A stretch of DNA of 64,000 nt from Hanleya hanleyi (GCA_036873755.1 JAVTVY010036995.1:1-64000), one strand, 5' to 3'. Shown: positions 11,563 to 22,178, counted from the stretch's first letter. Made by a program: numbers and translations. The notes: generated by a model from the letters alone, not told the origin.

Positions 11563-11838
11563 ATATATTTTTTTGTCATTTAGAAAGTGATCGTATAACA
11601 GTATTTTCGTTATTTTACTATCTTTTTATAGCACACATTCTTATGCTGAAAATTGGTTGAGTCCCATCTGGGATTCGAACCAGCAACCACGAGGGTAAGG
11701 CAACCAACCGCCAGCACTATATGCCGGCGATCTGAACCACATTTCAAAACTAGAATCGGTGCTATACTAAGACAGTGTTATCCCAAAATAACGAAAATAC
11801 TGTTATACAATCACTTTCTAGATGACAAAAAAATATGT
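11563..11838. repeat. Inverted pair of SINE 3' segments
   Basis: A segment of about 58 bp at 11,563-11,620 is repeated as a near-perfect reverse complement at about 11,781-11,838 (both contain AGAAAGTGAT.GTATAACAG and TATTTTCGTTATTTT in one sense). Between them lies a minus-strand tRNA-like SINE body. Together they form a SINE with a partial inverted copy of its own 3' end. Confidence 0.75.
11640..11735 (-). mobile_element. tRNA-derived SINE body, copy 1 (minus)
   Basis: Read on the minus strand it contains a polymerase III B box (GGTTCGAATCC) inside a tRNA-like stem (CTGGTTCGAATCCCAGATGG), followed by GGACTCAACCAATTTTCAGC. The same order is found in copy 2 at 11,935-12,090. The A box (TGGTTCAGATCG) is degenerate. 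It is a retroposed tRNA-like sequence, not a functional tRNA, because the acceptor stem and anticodon arm do not close. Confidence 0.7.
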
Positions 11839-11929
11839 TCATGTATTCAGCTATGAGAGCTGTGTCATTTCGGTCATCCCAGGGGTATTGTATGTTCGCT
11901 TTCAAGACTACCGGTTTGCTGCCCATTTT

Positions 11930-12090
11930 TGTGAGAGGCCCGTTGACCGAGTGGTTTAGATCGCCCTGTCGGTTGGGTGCCTTACTCTGGTGGCCGCTGG
12001 TTCGAATCCCGCATGGGACTCGACCAATTTTCAGCACTAGAATCTTTTCTATACGAATAACGAAAATACTGCCATATCATCAATCTCTGA
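11930..12090 (+). mobile_element. tRNA-derived SINE, copy 2 (plus)
   Basis: The head contains GACCGAGTGGTTTAGA (an A-box-like region of serine/leucine tRNA type) and the B box GGTTCGAATCC. The body after it shares CAATTTTCAGCA and ATAACGAAAATACTG with copy 1. The tRNA-derived part spans roughly 11,935-12,020 and the tail ends near 12,090 without a clear A-rich run. Confidence 0.7.
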
Positions 12091-13098
12091 ATCTAAGCGT
12101 GTGTAGAATTGTACGGTATTTTAATACAATACGCCTGTAAAATGTCTGTTATAGAATAATAAAATGTTTACAACAAGAAATGTAAGACGACGAGAACTGA
12201 TTTACACTGTATTTGGTCTTCTTGGACGGAAGTTGTTTTTCCTGTTCTCCAATTCCTTCATTTTTGACGTGACATTTTTGACAAATGAAGAGTTTCTGCA
12301 TGACACGCTTTTCTTGTTTGTCAGCGAGAAATGGTCTCACCCATGATTTGTTCATTATAGACAGTCCACACTTTGGGCGTTAAAAGCCTAATTGTTTTAA
12401 CAATTTCCTCCGTCTGCTTTATATAGTATAGGGCGCTTGTAAACATAAACCCCGGAAGCTTGGGGTTTAAGATGTACGTTTTGATAGTTATTTGATTTAC
12501 TGGCTCTGGTGTTCAGAGGTGTATATAAACAGTAGTATTTAACTTCGTTTATCTTCCTCGGTATAAATAAAACTAGATTGTATACAAACTTAACACTTTT
12601 AAGAATATTTACTTTAGATATATTTTCAAAGATTCCTTCCTACTTGTTATATGGCTTCCAGCAACTGAATCAAAGATTCATATAAAGTTAAGAAAAAACC
12701 CATTGTTAATTTGGGTTATTAAACAACTAGATTACTAGTATCATTTCGGTTTAATTTGAGTAATTATAATGCTTTATTTAAATCATTTTAAGTGCTTGTA
12801 ACCACCTGATCAAAATTGACGATTTTTTGTATTGCACACTTCTTAAGTACTATAATATATACTTATTCTTTCTCCAAGTGAGAATATTTTGGTAAATATA
12901 TGTTTGCTTAGGTGCAAGTTTAGGATTTTAAAATGGCAAAATCTTCGATTGATTGAGTGGAGATCGTCAAGCTGCCAATTCACACTTGTCTCACACAAAC
13001 ACTGCAGGTGTCATCAATATTCAGTCAATAGGCCCTAATCTGTTCATCGTTTTAGTTCCATTACTCTAGTTTTATAAGTTAAACCGTTTATTTCTGGA
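12091..13098. other. Unassigned sequence
   Basis: Open frames of about 60-68 codons on both strands at 12,149-12,355 overlap each other and show no motif. No repeats seen. Confidence 0.4.
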
Positions 13099-13400
13099 AA
13101 TGTATTCATCATGGGGTTCGAAATTGCGATACATATTCTGGAAACGACTTGGAATTGGATAATGGTCAGTATTAGGCTTTTTTGTATATATGATCATGTC
13201 GTGCTGACATCAACGAAAACTGTTGACCACTTCTCTATTATAAGAAACCATCTTGTGTTATTAATTTTTGTTTCATACCCATTTCGAATTGGTGCTAAGT
13301 ATAACACGAAATTAGGGCTTTCGATTATTGACGCAGAAAGTTTTTATGAACGACGGCTGAATATTGAATGTCGGATATGAAGCTTGCTATAGCAATTTGG
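13099..13400 (+). mobile_element. PLE-B 3' region
   Basis: Aligns by eye with the 47.0-47.3 kb PLE-B copy. It has CATATTCTGGAAACGA, a CTGTTGACCACTTCTCT block, a hydrophobic-codon stretch and the terminal CGACGGCTGAATATTGAATG block. The 89-codon open frame here is the untranslated tail read through, although its C-terminal part can be aligned with the tail frame of PLE-A. Confidence 0.75.
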
Positions 13401-13849
13401 CATGATTATTCTCAACTAAAGGTGAAGAAAAAAGCCGTGTCTCAGTTTTCTAAATATTTTTCTAGCTGCTGAAATATTAATGTTCAACGTGTGACTCTCG
13501 CATTTTAAATTTAAAATTTTCAATTTAAAAAATCTGGGTCAAATTTTGGAAAACCGTGGCACTGATATTTATATGTTAAAGAGTTGTTCTACACGGCAAA
13601 GTTAACAACGTCATGGAAAATTTGGAACTTGAAACATAAATGTTTGAAAATGAAGGCTCATTCCACGTGAAAGACAAGCACTTAAATTAGAATAACTTCA
13701 TACCTATGAATCTCACAACCCAGATTGGAATATTGACATATTTGAAATCCCAGAAAATATATACATGTATGTTGACCATCTTCATAGTTCTCACAATAAT
13801 ACGGTAAATATCACTGGGTATGTGAAAATCCGCTCAGGTGGATCATCAC
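13401..13849. other. Unassigned sequence
   Basis: No gene or repeat recognised. Confidence 0.4.
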
Positions 13850-14060
13850 CTAGCTTGTGCTATAGTAGGGGTCGTGTGGGCATGTTATTCAAGATGTTCA
13901 AATGAACAGCTACAATAAAAGCCTGGCTGGGATGCAGATCGTGACGGGGATCAGTTCTGGTTCTTGCGATATTTTTAGAAATATGCAGTCAGTACATTTG
14001 CCTCTGGGGTCCTCTGCGTTCTGGTCAGTAGGCCGGCATCTTTTTCTGTCTCCCTAGTTA
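13850..14060 (+). mobile_element. PLE-D 3' region, copy 1
   Basis: Contains AGGGGTCGTGTGG, the hairpin ATGAACAGCTACAATAAAAG and then GGGATCAGTTCTGG, TTTTTAGAAATATGCAG and GGCCGGCATCTTTT. The same series occurs at 63,684-63,890. The hairpin stem differs from that of PLE-A but still pairs, using a G-U wobble. Confidence 0.7.
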
Positions 14061-14617
14061 TATATGTTTACTGCGACACTGTGAACAGACTTTGTTTCCG
14101 GAAATGTCGTCGTGAAATGAGCACAGGATAAGTGTTAAGAAGAAGGAAATGTTAATGGTTAATACAGAGACTGATGGTTTATATCTACCGTACCATCTCA
14201 AAGGCATTAGTAGGGGCGAAATTAATACATTTAAACGATAAGAACAGTTTCAGTGCCGTGACAGATGTTTTGTCTTCTCGTGTATTTGGGAGGAACCAAG
14301 AAGTCACCAACATACAATAAACCATAGTAATGGGTTAAACATCGGATGGTCTCCAGGAACGCCCAAAATTTGTCACAGCGTAAATGATGAATGACCATTG
14401 ATAAGTTGGCTAACTTTGTTTCTTTTTGTTAGAATCATTGGAGGAGGCATAGAAGTAGTTGTTCGAAAGTCGATGTTCAAATTACAGATTTCACAATAAA
14501 ATATATTGGCTGGGGTTTATCTGTATTTTATTTTATATATCATTGTTAATTGTAAAATATGGAAAATAGATTCAATTGATATCCGGAAAGTCGTTTTGGG
14601 TCGACGGCTGTCTAAGG
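14061..14617. other. Unassigned sequence
   Basis: No gene or repeat recognised. A 60-codon open frame at 14,506-14,688 runs into a PLE fragment. Confidence 0.4.
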
Positions 14618-14705
14618 TGACTATTTTAATCAATGTCACAGAAAATTATAGCCAAATAAGTGTATACCAGCAAACGTTTCCATTTTAAGTTTCTGAAAGT
14701 TTTTT
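14618..14705 (+). pseudogene. PLE RT C-terminal fragment
   Basis: TTTTAATCAATGTCACAGA followed by ATACCAGCAAACG and AGTTTCTGAAA matches the DFNQRHK...KRLHSKFLK coding region of A-main (about 54,930-55,015). It lies just upstream of a second PLE RT segment, as in the tandem arrangements known for PLEs. Confidence 0.55.
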
Positions 14706-14799
14706 TCATGGATATCGCACACGATGAATAGCAATATCTCTCTTCGATTTCAGACTGATTTCAATTTTGTTACACGTACAGGAATATTTTTGTTGATGC

Positions 14800-16269
14800 T
14801 TCTAGAGAGACAGCGTATAGGTATCTCATTGGGACAAATTGCGAACCTCTCATGGAAGACATATATCTGTTATCCTAACTATAGACATATATCTGTTATC
14901 CTAACTATAGACATATATCTGTTATCCTAACTATAGACATATATCTGTTATCCTAACTATAGATATATATCTGTTATCCTAACTATAGACCTATATCTGT
15001 TATCCTAACTATAGACCTATATCTGTTATCCTAACTATAGACATATATCTGTTATCCTAACTATAGACATATATCTGTTATCCTAACTATAGACATATAT
15101 CTGTTATCCTAACTATAGACCTATATCTGTTATCCTAACTATAGACATATATCTGTTATCCTAACTATAGACCTATATCTGTTATCCTAACTATAGACAT
15201 ATATCTGTTATCCTAACTATAGACATATATCTGTTATCCTAACTATAGACATATATCTGTTATCTTAACTATAGACCTATATCTGTTATCCTAACTATAG
15301 ACCTATATCTGTTATCCTAACTATAGACATATATCTGTTATCCTAACTATAGACATATATCTGTTATCCTAACTATAGACATATATCTGTTATCCTAACT
15401 ATAGTTATCCTATAGACCTATATCTGTTATCCTAACTATAGACATATATCTGTTATCCTAACTATAGACCTATATCTGTTATCCTAACTATAGACATATA
15501 TCTGTTATCCTAACTATAGACATATATCTGTTATCCTAACTATAGACATATATCTGTTATCCTAACTATAGACCTATATCTGTTATCCTAACTATAGACA
15601 TATATCTGTTATCCTAACTATAGACATATATCTGTTATCCTAACTATAGACATATATCTGCTATCCTAACTATATACCTATATCTGTTATCCTAACTATA
15701 GACATATATCTGTTATCCTAACTATAGACCTATATCTGTTATCCTAACTATAGACATATATCTGTTATCCTAACTATAGACATATATCTGTTATCCTAAC
15801 TATATAGACATATATCTGTTATCCTAACTATACGCCTATATGCATAAATTGTCAGAAGATAACCATTCCAAAGTCCGTTTCTTCTCATTCACCAAACGCT
15901 ATATAGAGGATATCCTAGCAATGGATAATCCCTATATTACCGACGCTGTGTTCCCTATTTATCCAGCCCACTCTCATTAACTGGATTTGAAGGTAGCCAC
16001 TGATAGTCCAGATGGAATATCATATCTGGACATATACATTTACAAGAACGATCAGGGTTTTCTGTCAAGTCGACTCCACAGGAGATACGATTACAATTTT
16101 CACATAGTTAACTACTCAATTCTGGATATCAATATTCCAGAAGAACCTGCAAACGGCGTATACATATCTTGCCTGGTAACGTTTGCTTGAGCATGTGCAG
16201 ACTGTGACGATTTGAATCAATGCTAGAGAATATTACTGCAGAAACTGGTAACCTGTTTGGCTATTCACC
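14800..16269 (+). pseudogene. PLE-B reverse transcriptase remnant split by a minisatellite
   Basis: The segment begins at the motif-B region (ATAGGTATCTCATTGGGACA, compare GIPMGTNCAP in A-main). A 976-bp minisatellite interrupts it at 14,857-15,832. It resumes with the KVRFFSFTKRYIEDI region and runs through DLK.ATDSPDGISYLDIYIYKND, LSSRLHRRYDYNFHIVNY and DINIPEEPANGVYISCL up to a break at about 16,269. The catalytic YIDD is YIED here, so the first aspartate has been replaced by glutamate. Numerous stops and frameshifts show it is dead. RT fingers, palm and thumb would lie on one polypeptide in an intact copy. Confidence 0.85.
14857..15832 (+). repeat. 26-bp minisatellite, about 37 copies, derived from RT sequence
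   Basis: The unit is 26 bp (AGACATATATCTGTTATCCT plus AACTAT). Variants with AGACCTATATCTG alternate with AGACATATATCTG. It sits exactly where the RT should encode LADLYLFSYEYDYM. A-main has GACCTATATCTGTTCTC at that place, so the unit is a duplicated piece of the coding sequence itself. 26 is not a multiple of three, so the expansion destroyed the frame. Confidence 0.95.
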
Positions 16270-16563
16270 GAGCAGACGTTGCGAATCTCGTTCCGCTCTC
16301 GCTGGACAGGTTCCGGTTCTGGGTTTATGAAGACCCCAATTTTTAACACTCTCACAGACGCGTCTTTTCCCGTGAAGTCGGCGTTCGTTACTATTTTAAT
16401 GTGTTCGCATATTGCATGGAATATATTTTCAGATGTGATATGTGACGAAGCAACATCAATAGTATTTACATATCTCTCGTCTTGTGAACTTGAACGGATC
16501 CTGTCCAGTGCAATGTATTCTGGTGGGCCCCTGCTCCCCGAATAACGTGTATGTATTGTATTG
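16270..16563. other. About 294-bp insertion in PLE-B, open on both strands
   Basis: Foreign to the PLE and bounded by CTATTCACC (16,261-16,269) and TATATCACC (16,564-16,572), which look like a degraded 8-9-bp target duplication. No terminal inverted repeats. The plus frame 16,279-16,545 (88 codons) and the minus frame across the whole insert (part of a 153-codon frame 16,694-16,233) are both open. The minus frame contains ENIFHAICEHIKIVTNADF and RVLKIGVFINPEPEPVQRER. I do not recognise the protein. It could be a captured exon or part of another element's ORF. Confidence 0.5.
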
Positions 16564-16995
16564 TATATCACCAAACGCCGCCATTCAAAGTTTCTCAAAT
16601 TCTGTGATAAATATCGTACAATAACGACAACATATGATCGTAGCGTACAAGATCTTCGTTTGAATATCATGTGTGGTAAAATGAACAGACACAATCAAAT
16701 CGTGACTGAGAACAGACACAATCAAATCGTGACTGAGATACATACTCTGGAAAACGATTTGAAAATTCATTTGGATAAAGAGCCAGGTTAGTGATTATGA
16801 TTTTATGTCAAGCACATCATGTCTTGATGACATCAGTGAAATCTGTTGACCGCTTCTCTCTTGTAGCTTACTAGGATAATAGAGTTGTCGGGGTCTCTCC
16901 TCCCCCACCCCCACCATGCCAATTGTACTTCCTACGCCGCTGGTATATGTATAGAGCGAATCCTGCGATTATTGACAAAGAAACGTTGTAATGGA
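16564..16995 (+). mobile_element. PLE-B RT end and 3' region, hairpin duplicated
   Basis: Continues the PLE-B copy after the insertion: the CACCAAACG...AAGTTTCTCAAATTCTG block, then the hairpin region. There, a 28-bp segment ending CGTGACTGAG is tandemly duplicated (about 16,682-16,737). Then come ATACTCTGGAAAACGATTTG, CATCATGTCTTGATGAC and GACCGCTTCTCTC. The terminal part is rearranged and faint to about 16,995. Confidence 0.75.
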
Positions 16996-17494
16996 ATATG
17001 GAAGCGTGAGGTCTCACATTTAGTAGCCAGCCCATGTCCATGAAAGATCCGGTGTCTTGAATCGAAAGGCCCAATTGATAAGATCAGGGACCGATTTCAT
17101 GAAACCTCACTTGAGGCAATTTTCGCACTTGAAAGTTGAAGTGCACTTGAACACCTCCCTTGACTTGTTGGTTTTCGTGAAAGTTAACTTGAACCCGAAA
17201 TCGCACTTGAGTTCAAGTGTGATCGGACCTCCCTTGAAAACCGCACTTGAAATAAAAACGTACTTTAAATGACCAATATGTAGGGAGATGGTGTCGAAAA
17301 ATAAGGGTTTTTTTCATTATGCATCATAATGCACGTATGGGCATTGTTCTTCATCTCATAGATCCAAAAATGGCACAGACATATTTATTTGACACCTGAA
17401 ATTCTACCGATCGGCCCCTCTTCATAATGAGGTCTAAATATGATGACTATGGATGGTTTCCTTATTATCCAGTGACTTGGAGCGATATACAAAA
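16996..17494. other. Unassigned, with CACTTGA-rich stretch
   Basis: Between about 17,100 and 17,260 the string ACTTGA or its complement recurs roughly ten times (for example GCACTTGAAAG, GTGCACTTGAAC, CGCACTTGAGTTC), giving short inverted repeats. It may be a degraded MITE, but I could not define its ends. The rest shows nothing. Confidence 0.4.
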
Positions 17495-17622
17495 GGTGGG
17501 AAAAACTGACGACATCTGGCGACTAAAAAGCAACCATATGACTCTACAGCAAAGCTTCCCTAGGCACCTCGCATTCAGACCCGAGAATACGGTGGACCAT
17601 AAGGTGTAGCGTTAGTATCTTA
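17495..17622 (-). mobile_element. PLE-C pseudo-LTR, left part (minus)
   Basis: Reverse complement of the region following the hairpin in the PLE-C units (compare 2,610-2,745). It is interrupted at GTATCT by the PLE-A copy and resumes at 18,131 with GTAATCT, which looks like a 6-7-bp target duplication. Confidence 0.8.
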
Positions 17623-18130
17623 TAAAACTTATAAAACAAGGCTATACCACCAAGCGCCTCCACTCAATGTTTCTCAAATTTGGCGATATTTATCGCATGC
17701 TGACAGCATTACGGCGCTACGTTTCGTAACTTGTGTCTAATTCCGCTTAACCCGGGGCTAGGGGCCGTATGAACCCATGTACTTCAAGATCATCATGGTG
17801 CTCATATGAACATCCACAATCAAAGCGTGACTGGGATACATCATTCTCTAGATGACGACTTTACAACGAATATTATGGATTAAGAATACTGATCAGCGAT
17901 ACGGATTTTAAATTATTGGAACATCATGATGTCTTGCCGGCATCACTGAAAACTGTTGACCGCTTCTCTCTTGCAGGAAAGTAGCCTATGTTTATGTATA
18001 CTATGATTGTCTTTTTGAATTTGGTGCTAATACTGTTATATGGAATATGGAATAGGTTTTTGGATTATGGACGCGGATATTCTTTAATGGACGACGGCTG
18101 AATTATGAATGACGGACCAGACGCTTGTAA
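17623..18130 (+). mobile_element. PLE-A copy inserted in PLE-C
   Basis: 5'-truncated copy starting in the last 40 codons of the RT (ACTTATAAAACAAGGCTATA) and complete to the family 3' end (GACGCTTGTAAT). Carries the RT stop region, the CCCGGGGCTAGGGGCCG core (about 17,751-17,767) and the hairpin (17,808-17,840). It splits PLE-C just after that element's own hairpin. Confidence 0.9.
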
Positions 18131-18257
18131 TGTAATCTCAGCCGCGCTTTTATTGCAGTTGGTCATGTGGAGACAATGAAGTATCCACACGGCCCCTAGC
18201 ACCGGCTTAAGCGGAATTAAATACGCTAGCTCAAAAAAATAACTCATCTGATGTTAA
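18131..18257 (-). mobile_element. PLE-C pseudo-LTR, right part (minus)
   Basis: Resumes PLE-C with its hairpin (GCTTTTATTGCAGTTGGTC on this strand), the GGCCCCTAGCACCGGCTTAA core and ATAACTCATCTGATGTTAAT. It is the second half of the element split by PLE-A. Confidence 0.8.
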
Positions 18258-18385
18258 TGTGGATATATATATATCCTTCAATGATTATTCAAAGGATGTC
18301 GTTTGGTGAATGAAATGGAACGGTTTTGTAATATTTATGTTCATAATTTCTAGATGTAGTCATATTCATAATAGCTGACCATCGT
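18258..18385 (-). pseudogene. Degraded PLE RT palm fragment (minus)
   Basis: TGGATATATATATATCCTTC, CGTTTGGTGAATGAAATG and TAGTCATATTCATAATAG align by eye with the minus-strand RT of the copies at 38.2 and 40.3 kb. The YIDD codons themselves are lost. Confidence 0.5.
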
Positions 18386-18690
18386 ACTTAATGCCAGTAT
18401 AACGGCTATATATTGTGCCGTATTGTCTTCCGCATAGTTACAAAAATATTTTAATGTAATATGGCGAAATAACGAACATCCAGTATCATATCACAAATTT
18501 GAACCTTCTCGATGCATTATTGAAATGAATATCATCATGTTGTTAAACGGATGTAGTACAGTCTATTACAGTTTACATTATTTATAAATGCCATTGAAAT
18601 TTCTCCGTCAATATTATTTGATGGGAAAGAGATCATACATGGCAAATATTTTACAATGAAAATTGTTTGTACGTCGTTGTTCAAATTAGC
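18386..18690. other. Unassigned sequence
   Basis: No gene or repeat recognised up to the target duplication of the next element. Confidence 0.4.
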
Positions 18691-18699
18691 CAAATCAAC

Positions 18700-18895
18700 G
18701 GGACACCCTAGGTCAAGTTTCAAGTTTCCCAAGTTCCCTAGTTCCAAGTTCCCAAGTTCCAAGTTCCAGCGCTGTAGTTCCAAGCTCCAGTTCCTCAAAG
18801 CTCCCCCTCCGAAGCTTCAAGCTCCAGTTCCCCCAAGCCCCACCTTCAAAGTTCAAAAGCTACAGTTCAAAAGCTCCCAGACCCAACTACTCTCA
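18700..18895 (+). repeat. Left TIR of the 2.9-kb transposon
   Basis: Begins GGGACACCCTAGGTCAAG, then repeated AAGTTCC and AAGCTCC variants, ending with AAAGCTCCCAGA. It is the reverse complement of 21,412-21,576 with indels. Confidence 0.88.
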
Positions 18896-18950
18896 GATAA
18901 AAAGGCTTGAGGGGTAATAAATGACAAGCTCCATGGTTTCAGAAAGATCG

Positions 18951-19398
18951 CTACCGATACTGTTCAACATCTAGTACTAAACCTCTCGTAATACAGGGCA
19001 TGTCGCCTAATAACATTTCTTTACAATACTTGTTTATGTTTCGGTACATTTTTAGCATCGGTCGGTCTTTTTTTTTGTACCCGTCATTACCGTTCGGCGG
19101 TAAGTGTGCATAGAAATTGAGCCAAGCAGAATATTTTGATCTATCATATAAAATTGGCAATATTTGATGCTGACAGTGTACAATGTAAACTCGAAGAAAA
19201 ATAAGATGGATTAAAAAAGTTATTAAACTTCACACACATTTCTTTGTAAACGTCGCATATCTTTTCTCTATGTAGACCCCTGCCGGCCAATAATTGAAAG
19301 TTGGCATGATCATTTGCTCCTGAAAACTTAAAATGACTCGAATATAAATGGTTCAGCTCTCGATGCTGGTATACAGAAATGATAAATAAATCATACAA
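18951..19398 (-). pseudogene. Two adjoining ORFs of unknown function inside the transposon
   Basis: Minus frames 19,398-19,144 and 19,160-18,951 overlap by 17 bases and together read as about 150 residues. Visible stretches are HLYSSHFKFSGANDHANFQL and LLAGRGLHREKICDVYKEMC in the first, and KYSAWLNFYAHLPPNGNDGY and MLKMYRNINKYC in the second. They read as globular protein rather than random translation. They may be a transposase remnant or captured host sequence. No DDE-type motif is visible, and I cannot name the family. Confidence 0.35.
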
Positions 19399-21411
19399 AT
19401 CTGGAGTCGGAATCAGTCTCTTATGTTTCCTCTTGTTAGCCTTTGTTACACCCTTTATACATCTGCAACATCCCTTGTGTTCAGTTCCTGTGTAATTTCA
19501 GAAAATGAAGCCTTTTGATGATTCACGGATATCAAACTACTGCACCTTTCCCTGGATCCAATCAGGAATCAGCATTATCCTGTTTGTAAGCAATTTTATT
19601 ACATCCATATCTCAAGTCCATTCTGATGAGGCAAATTCCATTATTTGATTTAGATAATTCCTGTCCAGAGTCTACTTCTCAGAGATTCCCCACCTGCACT
19701 GTCATATATCCATCACTATCATTACGCACCCAAAGTTATGTTGTGTCTATATTCTGGATTATCACTTTGTTTCATGTGCAGTCATTTAGATACCAGGCAG
19801 CCTTTGACTTATCTTATGTACATATTCTCCACTAGGTCCCCCACAACCTGTGTAAACACGGTAATCTGCTCAAGGAATATAATCAGTTTATTGTCAATGT
19901 GTGTAATTCTAATAGTACAGGGGCGCCAATTGTGTGTGCTGGGAATGGAGGTGGGGGGGAGGCGTCAACTTCACGCTTACCAGAACTACATGGCGTGTTT
20001 GTAATCATCACATCAGCCACAAATGGTAAACTATTATGTAATTTTATTGATGCAGCTCGGTTTCACAGAAAGCCATAATCATCCGATCGCTTGCGACCAC
20101 CGATAGGTGGACGTCCATGGCTCTGTACAAAACAATTCAAATTTTCAAAAGTCGACAAATAGAAATACGAAGCTGCGCATCTGAAAACCCCTCGAACCAA
20201 GGTGTCAGGAACACCAAGCTGTCAAGTGATCAATATACAGATTATCAAAAATGTTGCAATTAGAAATGGCCCGTAAGGTTTCCATCCAATCAGAGAAACC
20301 AGTATTCATTACATAAGTCTCTGATGCATCGATGATGTATACCAAATTTTACTTCGAGCATTTGAACGGTATCAGAGATAAACAGCATTAATGATGTCGC
20401 ATAAATTAAAGATGGCCACCCATCCTTCCCACCACTCATGCAGAGGGACTGATATGGTTATTCATTCATGCAAGTCTCGTATAGGGGTAAAAAATCGAAA
20501 CAATGCTGACGATTATATGAATTACATAACTGAGAAATCTTTGAAATGAAACTAATTGCCATCCATTCATACATATCTCTAATTTTGGGTGCTGATGTGT
20601 AAGTGAATTGCGGTAATTCGATATATATGGGGTTACCGGTATGTAGTGATCAATGCGACAGTCCGAATCATAAGGAGAACAAGACGGGTATATGATGAAT
20701 ACAAAACATCTTATGACTGGTCGCATTTGTCATGTTTGTAAAAGAAAGTTCAGTCGCGTATCATCGGCTTATTGCCGATGTGTTGACCGAATAGCCCCAG
20801 TCAAATCATACCACGATACTACATTTGTTAGTACACACATAGCTCAAAAAGTTCTGTTTCAACAGAATATTTAGCAAATCATCCAATTATTTCTGCATAA
20901 ACGCATGATAATGTACCCCCTGTACTCCTTACTTACTTTCTCTGATCCCACAGCTATCCTGACGCGTATTCACGGTCTTCCGACCTCCACAAATCTGATA
21001 AGATGGGCATTTGAATTTGGGAGAGAAGGATGGTCACTTTCTGTGACCTCATAGCTATCCCAGCGAAGTTTCACAACAAAAGAAACAGATCGATTGTAAA
21101 ATTATAAGACGGAAGTGTGTAATCTAAGTTCCTCGACAGAGGATGGATAGGACTTTCTTCCATTTAAAGTTATTGGCGATCTGTTCTATCCTGAAGGATG
21201 TTTTCACAAACTTCTAATCCCCCCAAAAATTGGTTCCAGTAGGTGTTAGATGCAGCTTATTCTAATCTGTAATCTACAATCAGTGAGCTCCACAACAATT
21301 CAAAACATGTGTTCAACAGGCTAGACAGTAACATTATAATAAGTAACATTATAATAAGGGCTGATTAACAATGGCATATGTGTTATGCCTCTTAAACAAC
21401 CAGATGTGTAT
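19399..21411. other. Transposon interior without recognised gene
   Basis: Short frames only, for example 19,738-20,004 and 20,692-20,874 on the plus strand. The latter contains CHVCKRKFSRVSSAYCRC, a cysteine-rich stretch that might be zinc binding but is too short to call. A small duplication of TAACATTATAATAAG lies near 21,330-21,357. Confidence 0.4.
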
Positions 21412-21576
21412 CATATCTGGGAGTTTTTGAACTGTAGCTTTTGAACTTTGGAGGTGGGGCTTGGGGGAACTGGAGCTCGAAACTTTGGAGGGGGGGCTTG
21501 GGGGAACTGGAGCTTGGAACTTGGGAACTTGGAACTAGGGAACTTGGGAAACTTGAAACTTGAACTAGGGTGTCCC
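21412..21576 (-). repeat. Right TIR of the 2.9-kb transposon
   Basis: Inverted counterpart of 18,700-18,895. Contains GGAACTTGGGAACTTGG and ends CTAGGGTGTCCC. The next nine bases are the target duplication. Confidence 0.88.
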
Positions 21577-21585
21577 CAAATCAAC

Positions 21586-22178
21586 ATCACATATTATTAT
21601 TTAAAATCATTTGTCATTCGAAAATCGCCTTTTTCTCTTTGTACCTTTTGACGCACATCTACAAGCTCTGTACGTCAGTCAAGCAACTTACGCTAGTTTT
21701 TACACCTTATTACGTGAAGTTTACAGTTTTGCTGTTCTGTTTGAATTCAACTGTTAAAAGCATCAGGCTGTAAACACTTTTGTTCTGAATAGAAAGCCGA
21801 ACGGTTAAACTGCACCGAGTGACCCTGCAGTTTACACCTGGCTGGTTTCTTCAATAAGGGGAAATATAAGTAACTTACTTTATGTGTGCTACACACCTGT
21901 AAACATGACCCACATTTGTATTTGAGTACAACCCGGGTCAAGGGGACTAAATAAGAGGGAATCAGAGGTCATTAAGCGCATTTTTGTAAAGATAAATTCG
22001 ATGACCAAATACTGGACTACGTGACAGTTCAAATCAACAAACTCTACGGAATGTCCAGGATTTAAATTCCTTTAGCATTACAATCCGAATATATCGAATA
22101 TTATTCACTGAGTATTTTGTATGTTTGCTTGATGATCCTTTTTAAATCTGAACAAGTTTGTTAAGGAAATAAAAAATA
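21586..22178. other. Unassigned sequence
   Basis: No gene or repeat recognised. Confidence 0.4.

Larger units (their letters stand above)
18700..21576. mobile_element. 2.9-kb DNA transposon with long TIRs and 9-bp TSD
   Basis: Both ends carry the same inverted terminal repeat (GGGACACCC left, GGGTGTCCC right). They are flanked by identical 9-bp direct repeats CAAATCAAC at 18,691-18,699 and 21,577-21,585. The arms (about 18,700-18,895 and 21,412-21,576) consist of imperfect CAAGTTCC/GGAACTTG subrepeats. A 9-bp duplication fits MULE or Merlin-type elements, which I cannot separate without a transposase. The interior has only short or broken frames. It is probably non-autonomous. Confidence 0.88.

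Noticed and set aside
11935..12015. Functional tRNA gene (Ser/Leu type)
   Set aside because: A and B boxes are present, but the acceptor and anticodon stems do not close, and a second copy with the same non-tRNA tail exists; it is a SINE.
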